Below, piece by piece: positions 53,986-64,000 of a DNA stretch of 64,000 bases. The notes under the pieces are model-generated. The model ran no database searches, was not told the DNA's origin, and saw only the letters and a list, made by a program, of their open reading frames with translations. Source of the DNA: Prodigiosinella aquatilis (GTDB lineage Bacteria; Pseudomonadota; Gammaproteobacteria; Enterobacterales; Enterobacteriaceae); NCBI GenBank assembly GCA_030388725.1, contig CP128857.1, positions 4,154,001-4,218,000 on the forward strand. Reading direction: 5' to 3'. Every line of letters starts with the position of its first letter. Within the stretch, counting starts at the first letter, position 1. The position numbers and the translations under genes were made by a program.

Positions 53986-54456
53986 TCACACTCCTGGGCG
54001 CTTACGATACAGCCAGAGACCCGGCAGTGATAACCCGATAGACAGCGCACCGACAATAAAGCTGGCCTTCAGAAAATTGGTCATCAGTGTTTGCATCAGC
54101 ACTTCGCTATAGCCCAGATGGGACAGTTCGACTACCGAAATCATCGCGGTATAGGCCGGAATTCCCGGAAACATGGGAATGACCGCAGCGACGGTGAACA
54201 CTTTTGGATGCGCCAGTAACCAGCGCGACCAGCGAATCCCGATGATACCGATCATGATTGACGCCAAAAACGAAGCCCACTCAATCGGCGCCCCAAAATG
54301 GATCATCAGGAAACGGGCGCCGTGTCCTAGTGCTCCGAGTAATGCACAGTAGCGCAACGCTTTTATCGGTACATTAAATACCATGGCAAAACCCAGCGCC
54401 GGAACCGCTGCCAGAATCATATCCTGCAATAACGCCCACAACAGATTCAGGACCAT
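53986..54456 (-). CDS. yjjB: YjjB, ThrE-family exporter subunit (small)
   Basis: 156-aa membrane protein with four or five hydrophobic segments. ILAAVPALGFAMVFNVP, HPKVFTVAAVIPMFPGIPAYTAMIS and the C-terminal LSLPGLWLYRKRP match E. coli YjjB, which with YjjP exports succinate (the pair is a split ThrE threonine/serine exporter). The start at 54456 has a GGGGG site 8 nt upstream inside yjjP; an alternative GTG start is at 54471. It overlaps yjjP by 10 bp. Confidence 0.92.
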   Translation of the reverse strand: MVLNLLWALLQDMILAAVPALGFAMVFNVPIKALRYCALLGALGHGARFLMIHFGAPIEWASFLASIMIGIIGIRWSRWLLAHPKVFTVAAVIPMFPGIPAYTAMISVVELSHLGYSEVLMQTLMTNFLKASFIVGALSIGLSLPGLWLYRKRPGV

Positions 54457-55223
54457 CCGTGAAACCCCCACACCGACATTGCCATCACCACACCAATACA
54501 GGTTGCCAGCGTTAGTAAACTGGCCATCGCCCAGCGTGCCAGACCAGTATTTATATGCCCTTTAAACATATCCGCCACGGCGTTAATCAGCGGAAAACCC
54601 GGAACCAGCAACAATACGCTGGCAGCCATCGCCACCGCTGATGAGTGCTGTAATCCAGGCAACCGCATCAATAACCCCGAGGCCGACGTTGCCACAAACG
54701 CGGTAACACAGAAATTAATCAGCGGATTCAGATGTCGGCTAGTCAATATCTGGCGAACATACATAGCAAGACCACTGGCAATCAAGGTCACCAGAACCGC
54801 ATCCCAGCCACCACCATTTAAACGACTGAAACAGCCACAGGAGAGCCCCACGATGGTCACCATCAGCCAACGCGGGTAACGCAGCGGTTTAATGTTATTG
54901 AAACGCTTATGCACACTCCCCACATCCAGCAGTCTATGTTCCGCCATGATAACCACGTGCTGAACTTCGGTAACCACATGCATATTGATACCACGATCCA
55001 CGTTTTTACGTGTGGAGGTCAAACAATGTCCGTCCATAATAGTGGTGAGCACAATAGCATTCGCTGAGATCGAGCTTTCTACACTATCCACACCCAGCGC
55101 GACGCCTAACCGTGAGGATAATTGCTCCACGAGCATACTTTCCGCACCATGCTGTAACAACAACAGTGCACATTGAATACACAACCGGGTAACTTCCCGC
55201 TGTCGTGTGGTTTCACTTACCAT
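54447..55223 (-). CDS. yjjP: YjjP, ThrE-family exporter subunit (large)
   Basis: 258-aa partner of YjjB. The N-terminal soluble part (RLCIQCALLLLQHGAESMLVEQLSSRLG, STRKNVDRGINMHVVTEVQHVV) is followed by about five membrane segments (LVPGFPLINAVADMFKGHINTGLARW). Start at MVSETTRQ by alignment with E. coli YjjP; a longer frame begins at 55316. In E. coli yjjPB lies near dnaT, not carAB. Confidence 0.92.
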   Translation of the reverse strand: MVSETTRQREVTRLCIQCALLLLQHGAESMLVEQLSSRLGVALGVDSVESSISANAIVLTTIMDGHCLTSTRKNVDRGINMHVVTEVQHVVIMAEHRLLDVGSVHKRFNNIKPLRYPRWLMVTIVGLSCGCFSRLNGGGWDAVLVTLIASGLAMYVRQILTSRHLNPLINFCVTAFVATSASGLLMRLPGLQHSSAVAMAASVLLLVPGFPLINAVADMFKGHINTGLARWAMASLLTLATCIGVVMAMSVWGFHGWS

Positions 55224-55395
55224 GTCATTTTCCCGACCCTGATTCACTGAAACAGCCACGTTATAACCATAAATAAAACAAGGCTTCTTGTTACCATATT
55301 GCGGGCAAATAGCCAATAATGATGATGCGAATAAATACCCTCGGAGGTATTATTCTTGCAATTTACCCGCTTTCTCTCGCATTACAGGATACATC

Positions 55396-56010
55396 ATGCT
55401 TGAAATGTCGTTATTTGTTGCAACCATTGCCACACTGGGAATGCTGTCTCCCGGCCCGGATTTCTTTCTGGTCATTAAAAATGCGGCACGTTATCCCCGA
55501 CTGGCAGCGATAGTCACCGCACTCGGCGTTATTTGCGGCGTAGCGACCCACATGGCCTATTGTGTCGCCGGGCTGGCGGTCGTTATCACCACAACACCCT
55601 GGCTATTCGATTTGCTGAAATACGCCGGTGCCATTTACCTGATTTGGATTGGCATTCAGGCGCTGATTTCCCATGGTGGCAGCAAAATGGATCTCACCCA
55701 GTTAACACCACAACGCGTCAGCCTGAAAAAAGCCTTTTTGCAGGGATATCTCTGCAACCTGTTGAATCCGAAAGCCACTCTGTTTTTTCTTTCTGTCTTT
55801 ACCCAAGTACTCAGCCTAAACTCTAGCATGGGTGAAAAACTGTGGTATGCCGCTATTATCTGGATACTGGCGGTTATCTGGTGGCCTCTGCTGGTCATCC
55901 TGATTCAGAGTGAACCAGTTCGCTATGGACTGGCTAAAACACAGAAACTGGTTGATAAAGTGCTAGGAGGGATTCTGATTACCTTGGGTATCAAAGTCGC
56001 TCTAAGCTAA
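55396..56010 (+). CDS. LysE/RhtB-family amino acid exporter
   Basis: 204-aa inner-membrane protein with six hydrophobic segments. The family signature GMLSPGPDFFLVIKNAARYPR is at the N-terminus, with GVICGVATHMAYCVAGLAVV and LCNLLNPKATLFFLSVF later. Closest in type to RhtC/RhtB threonine-homoserine exporters; the substrate cannot be assigned. The start MLEMSLFV fits the family; the longer frame to 55288 lacks support. Divergent from yjjPB, followed by its own terminator. Confidence 0.88.
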   Translation: MLEMSLFVATIATLGMLSPGPDFFLVIKNAARYPRLAAIVTALGVICGVATHMAYCVAGLAVVITTTPWLFDLLKYAGAIYLIWIGIQALISHGGSKMDLTQLTPQRVSLKKAFLQGYLCNLLNPKATLFFLSVFTQVLSLNSSMGEKLWYAAIIWILAVIWWPLLVILIQSEPVRYGLAKTQKLVDKVLGGILITLGIKVALS

Positions 56011-56013
56011 CAG

Positions 56014-56048
56014 AAAAAACCAGTCAGGCTTCCTTGACTGGTTTTTTT
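56014..56048 (+). terminator. Intrinsic terminator of the LysE-family gene
   Basis: AAAAAACCAGTCAGG, loop CTTCC-like, then its complement ending in seven T. It begins 3 bp after the stop codon. The A/T tracts on both sides could make it bidirectional and also serve carAB. Confidence 0.92.
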
Positions 56049-56154
56049 GGATGACTACTTTGTCGTCAACTACCTGATTTCATTACTCAAATCACTGCAT
56101 TGCTGAGAAAGCAGGAACTCATTGCTTAACTCAACACGTTGATTATCCGGCTGA

Positions 56155-56174
56155 ATCCCGGCTTATGCCGGGAT
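56155..56174 (-). terminator. Hairpin downstream of carB
   Basis: ATCCCGGC (56155-56162), loop TTAT, GCCGGGAT (56167-56174), about 27 bp past the carB stop on the minus strand. No T-run, so intrinsic termination is doubtful. Confidence 0.45.
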
Positions 56175-56201
56175 AAATCGGCGACAGGCAATGAACTGAT
56201 A

Positions 56202-59426
<3,225 letters not shown>

Positions 59427-59440
59427 TTTCTCGCTCCTGA

Positions 59441-60589
59441 TTATTTAGCTGAAGAACGGTAAGTCTGAATCAATTCGATAAAGTGGTCGAACAACGGCGC
59501 AGCATCATGCGGGCCGGGACTGGCTTCCGGATGCCCCTGAAAACTGAACGCCGGTTTATCGGTACGGTGAATCCCTTGCAGAGAGCCATCGAACAAGGAT
59601 TTGTGCGTTGTGCGCAAGGTGGCGGGCAAAGACGTTTCATCAACGGCAAAACCGTGGTTTTGTGCCGTGATCATAACACGGTCGGCATCAAGGTCTTTCA
59701 CCGGATGGTTGCCACCGTGGTGCCCGAATTTCATCTTGATCGTCTTGGCACCACTTGCCAGTGCCAGCAACTGATGGCCCAGGCAGATACCAAACACCGG
59801 GATATCAGTTTCCAGGAGGGTTTTAATCGCCCTGATAGCATAGTCACAGGGTTCCGGATCCCCAGGACCGTTAGACAGGAAAACCCCATCAGGATTCAGT
59901 TTCAGCACATCCTCAGCGGAGGTTTGTGCAGGAACCACGGTCAGACGGCAGCCACGGTCTACCAGGATACGCAGAATATTGCGCTTCACACCGTAGTCAT
60001 ACGCCACCACGTGATAGGGTAGATCGCTATTGTCTTTTGCCGCAGGCAATTCGCCTTCCAATGTCCAACTGCCCTGCGACCAGGAATAATGTTCCCGAGT
60101 AGTGACTTCTTTTGCCAGATCCATCCCTTTCAGGCCAGGAAACGCCTTGGCCTTTTCCAGTGCCAGCGCCGCATCCGGCGCATCACCCGCAATAATACAA
60201 CCGTTCTGAGCACCTTTTTCACGCAGCAATCTCGTCAGTTTACGGGTATCAATATCCGCAATAGCGACAATGTTATGACGTTTAAGATACTCAGAAAGGT
60301 TTTCTTCACTGCGGTAGTTACTGGCAATTAGCGGTAAATCCCGAATCACTAATCCCTGGGCATGAATAGAAGAAGACTCTTCATCGCTGGCATTAGTACC
60401 AACATTACCAATATGTGGATAAGTGAGAGTAACAATCTGGCGGGAATAGGAGGGATCAGTAAGGATTTCTTGATAACCGGTCATCGACGTATTGAAGACC
60501 ACTTCCCCCACTGCCGTTCCTTCTGCCCCTATGGCCCGACCGTGGAATTGGGTTCCGTCTTCCAGAACCAATAGCGCTGACTTAATCAA
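59441..60589 (-). CDS. carA: CarA, carbamoyl-phosphate synthase small subunit (TTG start)
   Basis: Glutaminase subunit, 382 aa. Class I amidotransferase domain with the catalytic cysteine in FGICLGHQLLAL and the HPEASPGPHD His-Glu pair. The start is TTG at 60589, as in E. coli carA: a GGAGG site lies 7 nt upstream and the alignment begins at this residue (M)IKSALLVLEDG. An in-frame start at 60616 would overlap the ARG boxes and is unlikely. Confidence 0.97.
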   Translation of the reverse strand: MIKSALLVLEDGTQFHGRAIGAEGTAVGEVVFNTSMTGYQEILTDPSYSRQIVTLTYPHIGNVGTNASDEESSSIHAQGLVIRDLPLIASNYRSEENLSEYLKRHNIVAIADIDTRKLTRLLREKGAQNGCIIAGDAPDAALALEKAKAFPGLKGMDLAKEVTTREHYSWSQGSWTLEGELPAAKDNSDLPYHVVAYDYGVKRNILRILVDRGCRLTVVPAQTSAEDVLKLNPDGVFLSNGPGDPEPCDYAIRAIKTLLETDIPVFGICLGHQLLALASGAKTIKMKFGHHGGNHPVKDLDADRVMITAQNHGFAVDETSLPATLRTTHKSLFDGSLQGIHRTDKPAFSFQGHPEASPGPHDAAPLFDHFIELIQTYRSSAK

Positions 60590-60599
60590 AACACCCTCC

Positions 60600-60638
60600 A
60601 AGGAATAAAAAATCATGTTACTTGCATATTAATTCAGA
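60600..60638 (-). promoter_or_regulatory. Tandem ARG boxes (ArgR operator) of carAB
   Basis: Two 18-bp imperfect palindromes separated by 3 bp, the canonical ArgR hexamer spacing. The upstream box contains TGAATTAATATGCA (60636-60623 on the minus strand), identical to a carAB ARG-box core in E. coli; the other reads CATGATTTTTTATTCCTT (60617-60600). They sit directly before the ribosome site, so they mark the arginine-repressed proximal promoter. The pyrimidine-controlled distal promoter is not defined. Confidence 0.8.
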
Positions 60639-61045
60639 TTTAACGACCTAAATCAATGCAAAAACCACCTGTAAGGCAAATTTTCGGCAAATTGGGCGCA
60701 TTTTAATGATGGTGTGATAGCTTGTCCACTCAAACCGACTTTTTCTGTATTATTTTTACAGCTTCGGTCAAGAATATGCTTTCACATCGATAAAAACACA
60801 GATCAAGTAACATAAGTAAACGATTGCCAGAGAGGATAAGTCAGAATCTGAATAATAAACTACCACACTCGACCAGAAAGAGAGAATTAAGAAAAAAAAC
60901 CGTCCCAAAAACCCACTAAAGTCGAATAAAAAATATCATTTAAATTCATTTATAAAGAAATGAATAAAAATATACATTATATGACGAATATTAAATATTC
61001 GTCATATAAATCAAAATTATAGAAGTTAATGTGGAATAATAAATA
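60639..61045. other. carAB 5' region and dapB 3' region
   Basis: 407 bp without a gene. The part near carA should hold the promoters, with a TTGACC element at about 60772-60767 on the minus strand as a possible -35. The part nearer dapB (60890-61045) is very AT-rich and contains the palindrome listed separately. Confidence 0.45.
60977..61009. repeat. AT-rich perfect palindrome after dapB
   Basis: Left arm TTATATGACGAATAT (60977-60991), spacer TAA, right arm exactly complementary (60995-61009). It is 37 bp past the dapB stop. It could be a weak hairpin terminator or a protein-binding dyad; no T-run and low GC argue against a strong terminator. Confidence 0.65.
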
Positions 61046-61867
61046 TCACAAATCATCCAAACCAAGCACATCTTTCATATCAAAAAGACCATAATTATGA
61101 GCATTTAACCACAATGCTGCCCTAACAGCACCATTTGCGAATGTCATGCGACTGGAAGCCTTGTGGGTTATCTCTATACGCTCACCAACATCAGCAAACA
61201 TTGCCGTGTGTTCTCCCACAATGTCCCCGGCACGCACGGTGGCGAAACCAATGCTTTTTGGGTCGCGTTCACCGGTATACCCTTCACGTGTATAAACCGC
61301 ACAATCCTTTAGAGAACGCCCCAATGCACCAGCGATTGCCTCACCCATTGCCAGTGCAGTACCAGACGGAGCATCTACTTTATGGCGGTGATGCGCCTCG
61401 ATGATTTCAATATCGGTGTAATCACCCATCACTTTCGCCGTCTTCTCCAGTAGCTTGAGCATGACATTAACGCCGACACTGAAATTAGCGGCAAAAACGA
61501 TACCAATATCCGCTGCCGCTTGCCGGATAGCGTCTTTGCCCTGTTCATCAAAACCCGTAGTACCAATAATCATGGATTTGGCATGCTGGCGGCAAAACGC
61601 CAAATGAGTAAGCGTGCCTTCAGGACGAGTAAAATCGATCAGAACATCGAAATCATCCTTTATGGCATCAAGACTGCCGGAAACCGCAACATTCAGTTTT
61701 CCCAGGCCCGCCAGCTCTCCGGCATCCACGCCAATCAGAGACGATCCCGGGCGCTCCAATGCGGCACCTAACACAGCACCTGTCATTTGCTCAACAGCCT
61801 GAATCAGTTGGCGGCCCATACGGCCGCCAGCGCCAGCAACCGCAATCCGAATTGATGCATCCTTCAT
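61046..61867 (-). CDS. dapB: DapB, 4-hydroxy-tetrahydrodipicolinate reductase
   Basis: NAD(P)H-dependent step of the lysine/meso-DAP pathway, supplying the substrate used by MurE. 273 aa, same as E. coli. Dinucleotide site VAGAGGRMGRQLIQA; catalytic/substrate motif EAHHRHKVDAPSGTAL. Start at MKDASIRIAV by homology; a start 30 bp upstream is less likely. Confidence 0.98.
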   Translation of the reverse strand: MKDASIRIAVAGAGGRMGRQLIQAVEQMTGAVLGAALERPGSSLIGVDAGELAGLGKLNVAVSGSLDAIKDDFDVLIDFTRPEGTLTHLAFCRQHAKSMIIGTTGFDEQGKDAIRQAAADIGIVFAANFSVGVNVMLKLLEKTAKVMGDYTDIEIIEAHHRHKVDAPSGTALAMGEAIAGALGRSLKDCAVYTREGYTGERDPKSIGFATVRAGDIVGEHTAMFADVGERIEITHKASSRMTFANGAVRAALWLNAHNYGLFDMKDVLGLDDL

Positions 61868-62187
61868 ATTTTCTCTCTCTTTAATAAAATTCAGCATGAC
61901 ATAACATCAGGGTAACCGAGCCCCACAAACTATCACTAGCAGATTTATCACCAATAAGGAAATTATGTCAGAAAGGCAAAGGAATCAGAAAAAACGATAA
62001 GGGGAACAGAAAGGGTTTAGCTGCCGAGTCCAGAGTCCGGTTTTATCAAACCTGATGAAAATAACACCAGCCTATATCCGATAACGCATAATCATTCATT
62101 TTCCAGATAACATCAGCTGATGGGTTTCCCGACGAAAACTACGATAAAAAAGTGTCGCAGTCCGCACTCCTGCCGGGGCCAAGATGA
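61868..62187. other. dapB 5' region with decayed sequence
   Basis: 320 bp without an intact gene. It holds the dapB promoter (leftward) and, to the right, presumed remains of the gene whose 3' end is the citB-like remnant. In-frame upstream residues (about 62100-62184) show no clear receiver-domain match and are cut by TGA at 62185. In E. coli rihC occupies the space between dapB and ispH; no trace is seen here. Confidence 0.4.
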
Positions 62188-62421
62188 CGACAGCTTCCTA
62201 ATGAATTAGATATAGGCACATTGCAGAAAGTACGGGAATTATCTGAAAGGTACGATCAGGAACACACGACCGAGACGCTGGCAAAAATTTTGGGAAGTAG
62301 CCGGACAACGGCACGACGTTATCTGGAATATGGTGCCAAAGAAAACTTACTGGAAGCGGAAATCATATACGCTAGAGTAGAACGGCCAGAGCGTATATAC
62401 CGGACAACGCGACACATATAA
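62188..62421 (+). pseudogene. Remnant of a CitB/DpiA-type response regulator (C-terminal DNA-binding domain)
   Basis: 77 codons reading RQLPNELDIGTLQKV then RELSERYDQEHTTETLAKIL, SRTTARRYLEYGAKENLL and AEIIYARVERPERIYR. This aligns with the C-terminal helix-turn-helix of DpiA/CitB/DcuR regulators (E. coli DpiA has TLNAVRKLF, HTAETVAQAL, SRTTARRYLEYC, GRPQRIY). The receiver domain is absent and a TGA (62185-62187) stands just upstream in frame, with no ATG start. In Salmonella a citrate-fermentation cluster lies between ispH and dapB, so this is probably the scar of one. A free DNA-binding domain being expressed from a non-ATG codon is possible but unsupported. Confidence 0.8.
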
Positions 62422-62430
62422 ATAAACCAC

Positions 62431-62459
62431 CAAGAGCAGACAGACGCTGCCTGCTCTTG
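62431..62459 (-). terminator. Hairpin downstream of ispH
   Basis: CAAGAGCAG (62431-62439) and CTGCTCTTG (62451-62459), 11-nt loop, 3 bp past the ispH stop on the minus strand. Followed leftward by GTGGTTTATTTATAT, a weak U-rich tail. It could also stop rightward reading from the citB remnant. Confidence 0.65.
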
Positions 62460-62462
62460 TAA

Positions 62463-63413
62463 TCAGTCGACTCGCTTCACCGATATACGCAGTTCTTTAG
62501 GCACTTCAAAAACAATGTTTTCTTCACAGCCTTGCATTTCAACCGCAACCTGCCCACCCAGAGATTGTAAGCGTTTCACAACCTGCTGAACCAGAATATC
62601 CGGTGCCGAAGCGCCCGCAGTCACCCCGACACAAACCACACCCTTGAACCATTCTTCCTTGATATCCTCAGCAAAATCAATCAGGTAAGAAGGTTTACCC
62701 ACTCGCTGCGCCAACTCCGCCAGACGATTGGAATTGGACGAGTTTTTCGACCCCACCACCAGCACCACATCAGCTTGCGTAGCCAGACTTCTGGCCGCTT
62801 CCTGGCGATTGGTCGTCGCATAGCATATGTCATCTTTACGTGGGCCAATAATCAACGGGAAACGTTCACGCAATGCATCAATCACCGCAGACGTATCATC
62901 TACCGATAACGTGGTTTGCGTCATAAAGCACAGGTTGGCTTCATCCTTCACCTGCAATTTCCAGACATCTTCCGGCCCTTCAACCAGATACATTCCACCA
63001 TCAGGGTTATTATATTGCCCCATGGTGCCTTCCACTTCAGGATGACCTGCGTGACCGATCAGAATGGCTTCCGTCCCTTTCCGACTGGAACGAGCCACCT
63101 CCATATGCACTTTGGTCACCAGTGGACAGGTGGCATCAAAAACGGTGAGGTCACGGTTTTTCGCTTCGGTGCGTACTGATTGAGAAACGCCATGTGCAGA
63201 AAAGATCAAAATCGCCCCATCAGGCACGTCCTCAATCTGCTCAATAAAAACTGCACCACGTTCCCGCAATCCATCCACCACATAGCGGTTATGCACAACT
63301 TCATGACGAACATAAATCGGTGCGCCATACACTTCCAGTGCCCGCTCAACAATGCTGATAGCACGATCGACGCCCGCACAGAAACCGCGCGGGTTAGCTA
63401 ACAATATTTTCAT
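62463..63413 (-). CDS. ispH: IspH (LytB), HMBPP reductase
   Basis: [4Fe-4S] enzyme for the last step of the MEP isoprenoid pathway, producing IPP and DMAPP. 316 aa, as in E. coli. Three cluster cysteines are visible: C12 in NPRGFCAGVDRA, DATCPLVTKVH and DDICYATTNRQ; the catalytic Glu region HEVVHNRYVV and KNSSNSNRLAEL are conserved. Start MKILLANPRG overlaps fkpB by 20 bp; a much longer frame upstream is a shadow of fkpB. Confidence 0.98.
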   Translation of the reverse strand: MKILLANPRGFCAGVDRAISIVERALEVYGAPIYVRHEVVHNRYVVDGLRERGAVFIEQIEDVPDGAILIFSAHGVSQSVRTEAKNRDLTVFDATCPLVTKVHMEVARSSRKGTEAILIGHAGHPEVEGTMGQYNNPDGGMYLVEGPEDVWKLQVKDEANLCFMTQTTLSVDDTSAVIDALRERFPLIIGPRKDDICYATTNRQEAARSLATQADVVLVVGSKNSSNSNRLAELAQRVGKPSYLIDFAEDIKEEWFKGVVCVGVTAGASAPDILVQQVVKRLQSLGGQVAVEMQGCEENIVFEVPKELRISVKRVD

Positions 63414-63870
63414 GACCCACCTCCTGCTGTGCGGGCGGATCAACAGCCAGAACTTCCACATCAAAAGTAACAGTATGTCCGGCCAGCGGGTGGTTGAAAT
63501 CCACAGTAATGGATTCCTCTGCCACCTCACGGATAATACCCGGCATATCATCGCCACCTACGCCGCTGAACAACATGATCGTACCGACTTCAGGTACACC
63601 GGTCTGCGCAAAATCACGACGTAGGAAGAACTGAACCAAATCAGGATTCGAAGGGCCGAAAGCAGACTCCGGTGACAAGCTGAACTGACGCGTATCTCCT
63701 GCCTGTAGACCCAGCAGTTGCTGCTCCAATTCAGCCGACAGACTGTCGTCTCCCAGCCGGAACAGCGCCGGTTTACCGCTTTCACGGGTATCCTCAGCCA
63801 CTGACCCCTCTTCCAGCGTCAGAGTGAAATGGACCAGCACTGCACTGTTAGCTTGCACTCGTTGTACCAT
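63394..63870 (-). CDS. fkpB: FkpB (SlpA-type), FKBP peptidyl-prolyl cis-trans isomerase
   Basis: 158-aa SlyD/SlpA-like protein with an FKBP domain and an inserted IF chaperone flap. SAVLVHFTLTLEEG, the acidic LEEG loop, ESAFGPSNPDLVQFF and VDFNHPLAGHTVTFDVEVLAV are characteristic. Located between lspA and ispH as in E. coli. Confidence 0.97.
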   Translation of the reverse strand: MVQRVQANSAVLVHFTLTLEEGSVAEDTRESGKPALFRLGDDSLSAELEQQLLGLQAGDTRQFSLSPESAFGPSNPDLVQFFLRRDFAQTGVPEVGTIMLFSGVGGDDMPGIIREVAEESITVDFNHPLAGHTVTFDVEVLAVDPPAQQEVGHENIVS

Positions 63871-63873
63871 GCG

Positions 63874-64000
63874 CTATTTATCCTTTACACCCTTCTTCTC
63901 TGGCGAAATAAAAAAGCCTTCCAGCACAATCAGCAGAGCACCGATACAAATAGACGTATCTGCCAGATTGAAGATCGGGTAATGCCAATTATTAACATGA
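63874..64000 (-). CDS. lspA: LspA, lipoprotein signal peptidase (C-terminal end; begins beyond the window)
   Basis: The last 41 or so codons of prolipoprotein signal peptidase II, an inner-membrane aspartyl protease. The visible part contains NWHYPIFNLADTSICIG, which includes one of the two catalytic aspartates (FNLADT), then a final membrane segment (ALLIVLEGFF) and a basic tail KKGVKDK. The stop TAG (63876-63874) lies 3 bp before the fkpB ATG. Confidence 0.95.
   Translation of the reverse strand, partial: HVNNWHYPIFNLADTSICIGALLIVLEGFFISPEKKGVKDK

Noticed and set aside
62221..62421. Intact small regulator starting at the TTG at 62221
   Set aside because: Homology to CitB/DpiA continues upstream of that codon to about 62188, then meets an in-frame TGA; a truncated remnant is the better reading.

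Overview
The window is a stretch of core chromosome from a gamma-proteobacterium of the order Enterobacterales. Nearly every protein closely matches an Escherichia coli K-12 counterpart. The gene order is that of the E. coli 0-2 minute region read backwards: murG...mraZ, cra, ilvHI, leuLABCD, sgrS/sgrR, thiBPQ, yabI, polB, rapA, rluA, djlA, lptD, surA, pdxA, rsmA, apaG, apaH, folA, carBA, dapB, ispH, fkpB, lspA. Departures from E. coli suggest a plant-associated relative such as Pectobacteriaceae, but this is inference. They are a liv operon where ara would be, tnaCA after leuD, ivbL-ilvBN between thiQ and yabI, a PhoX phosphatase between apaH and folA, and yjjPB plus a LysE exporter beside carB.

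Layout. 1-10272 (- strand): the division and cell-wall (dcw) cluster from its promoter and MraZ operator through mraZ, rsmH, ftsL, ftsI, murE, murF, mraY, murD and ftsW to the first 84 codons of murG, tightly overlapped. 10273-11048: AT-rich gap. 11049-15042: alaE, cra, ilvIH. 15043-16067: decayed DNA holding a remnant acyl-CoA synthetase; leuO, expected here, is absent. 16068-21066: leu operon with leader peptide and attenuator. 21238-22848: tryptophanase with a TnaC leader. 22864-24890: sugar-phosphate-stress sRNA SgrS with SgrT, and its divergent activator gene sgrR. 24935-28422: TPP riboswitch and thiBPQ, with thiB frameshifted. 28533-30705: ivbL-ilvBN. 30706-36174: yabI and livKHMGF. 36694-51039: DNA repair, RNA polymerase recycling, pseudouridylation and the outer-membrane biogenesis/apaH operon. 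51136-56010: phoX, folA, yjjPB, a LysE-type exporter. 56202-64000: carAB, dapB, a citB/dpiA remnant, ispH, fkpB and the end of lspA.

Branched-chain amino acids dominate the metabolism: two acetohydroxyacid synthases (ilvIH, ilvBN), the whole leucine branch and a high-affinity uptake system sit within about 24 kb. Control by translated leaders and RNA is also dense: leuL, tnaC and ivbL leaders, the TPP riboswitch and SgrS.

I see no prophage, IS element, CRISPR array, tRNA, rRNA or defence island. The least explained item is a pair of about 124-bp ungapped repeats (20917 and 53227). They show compensatory stem changes and look like a structured RNA or DNA family. The other items of note are decay products (thiB, acyl-CoA synthetase, citB) and unusual leaders (TnaC with a C-terminal extension, a TPP riboswitch with a large P3 insertion).
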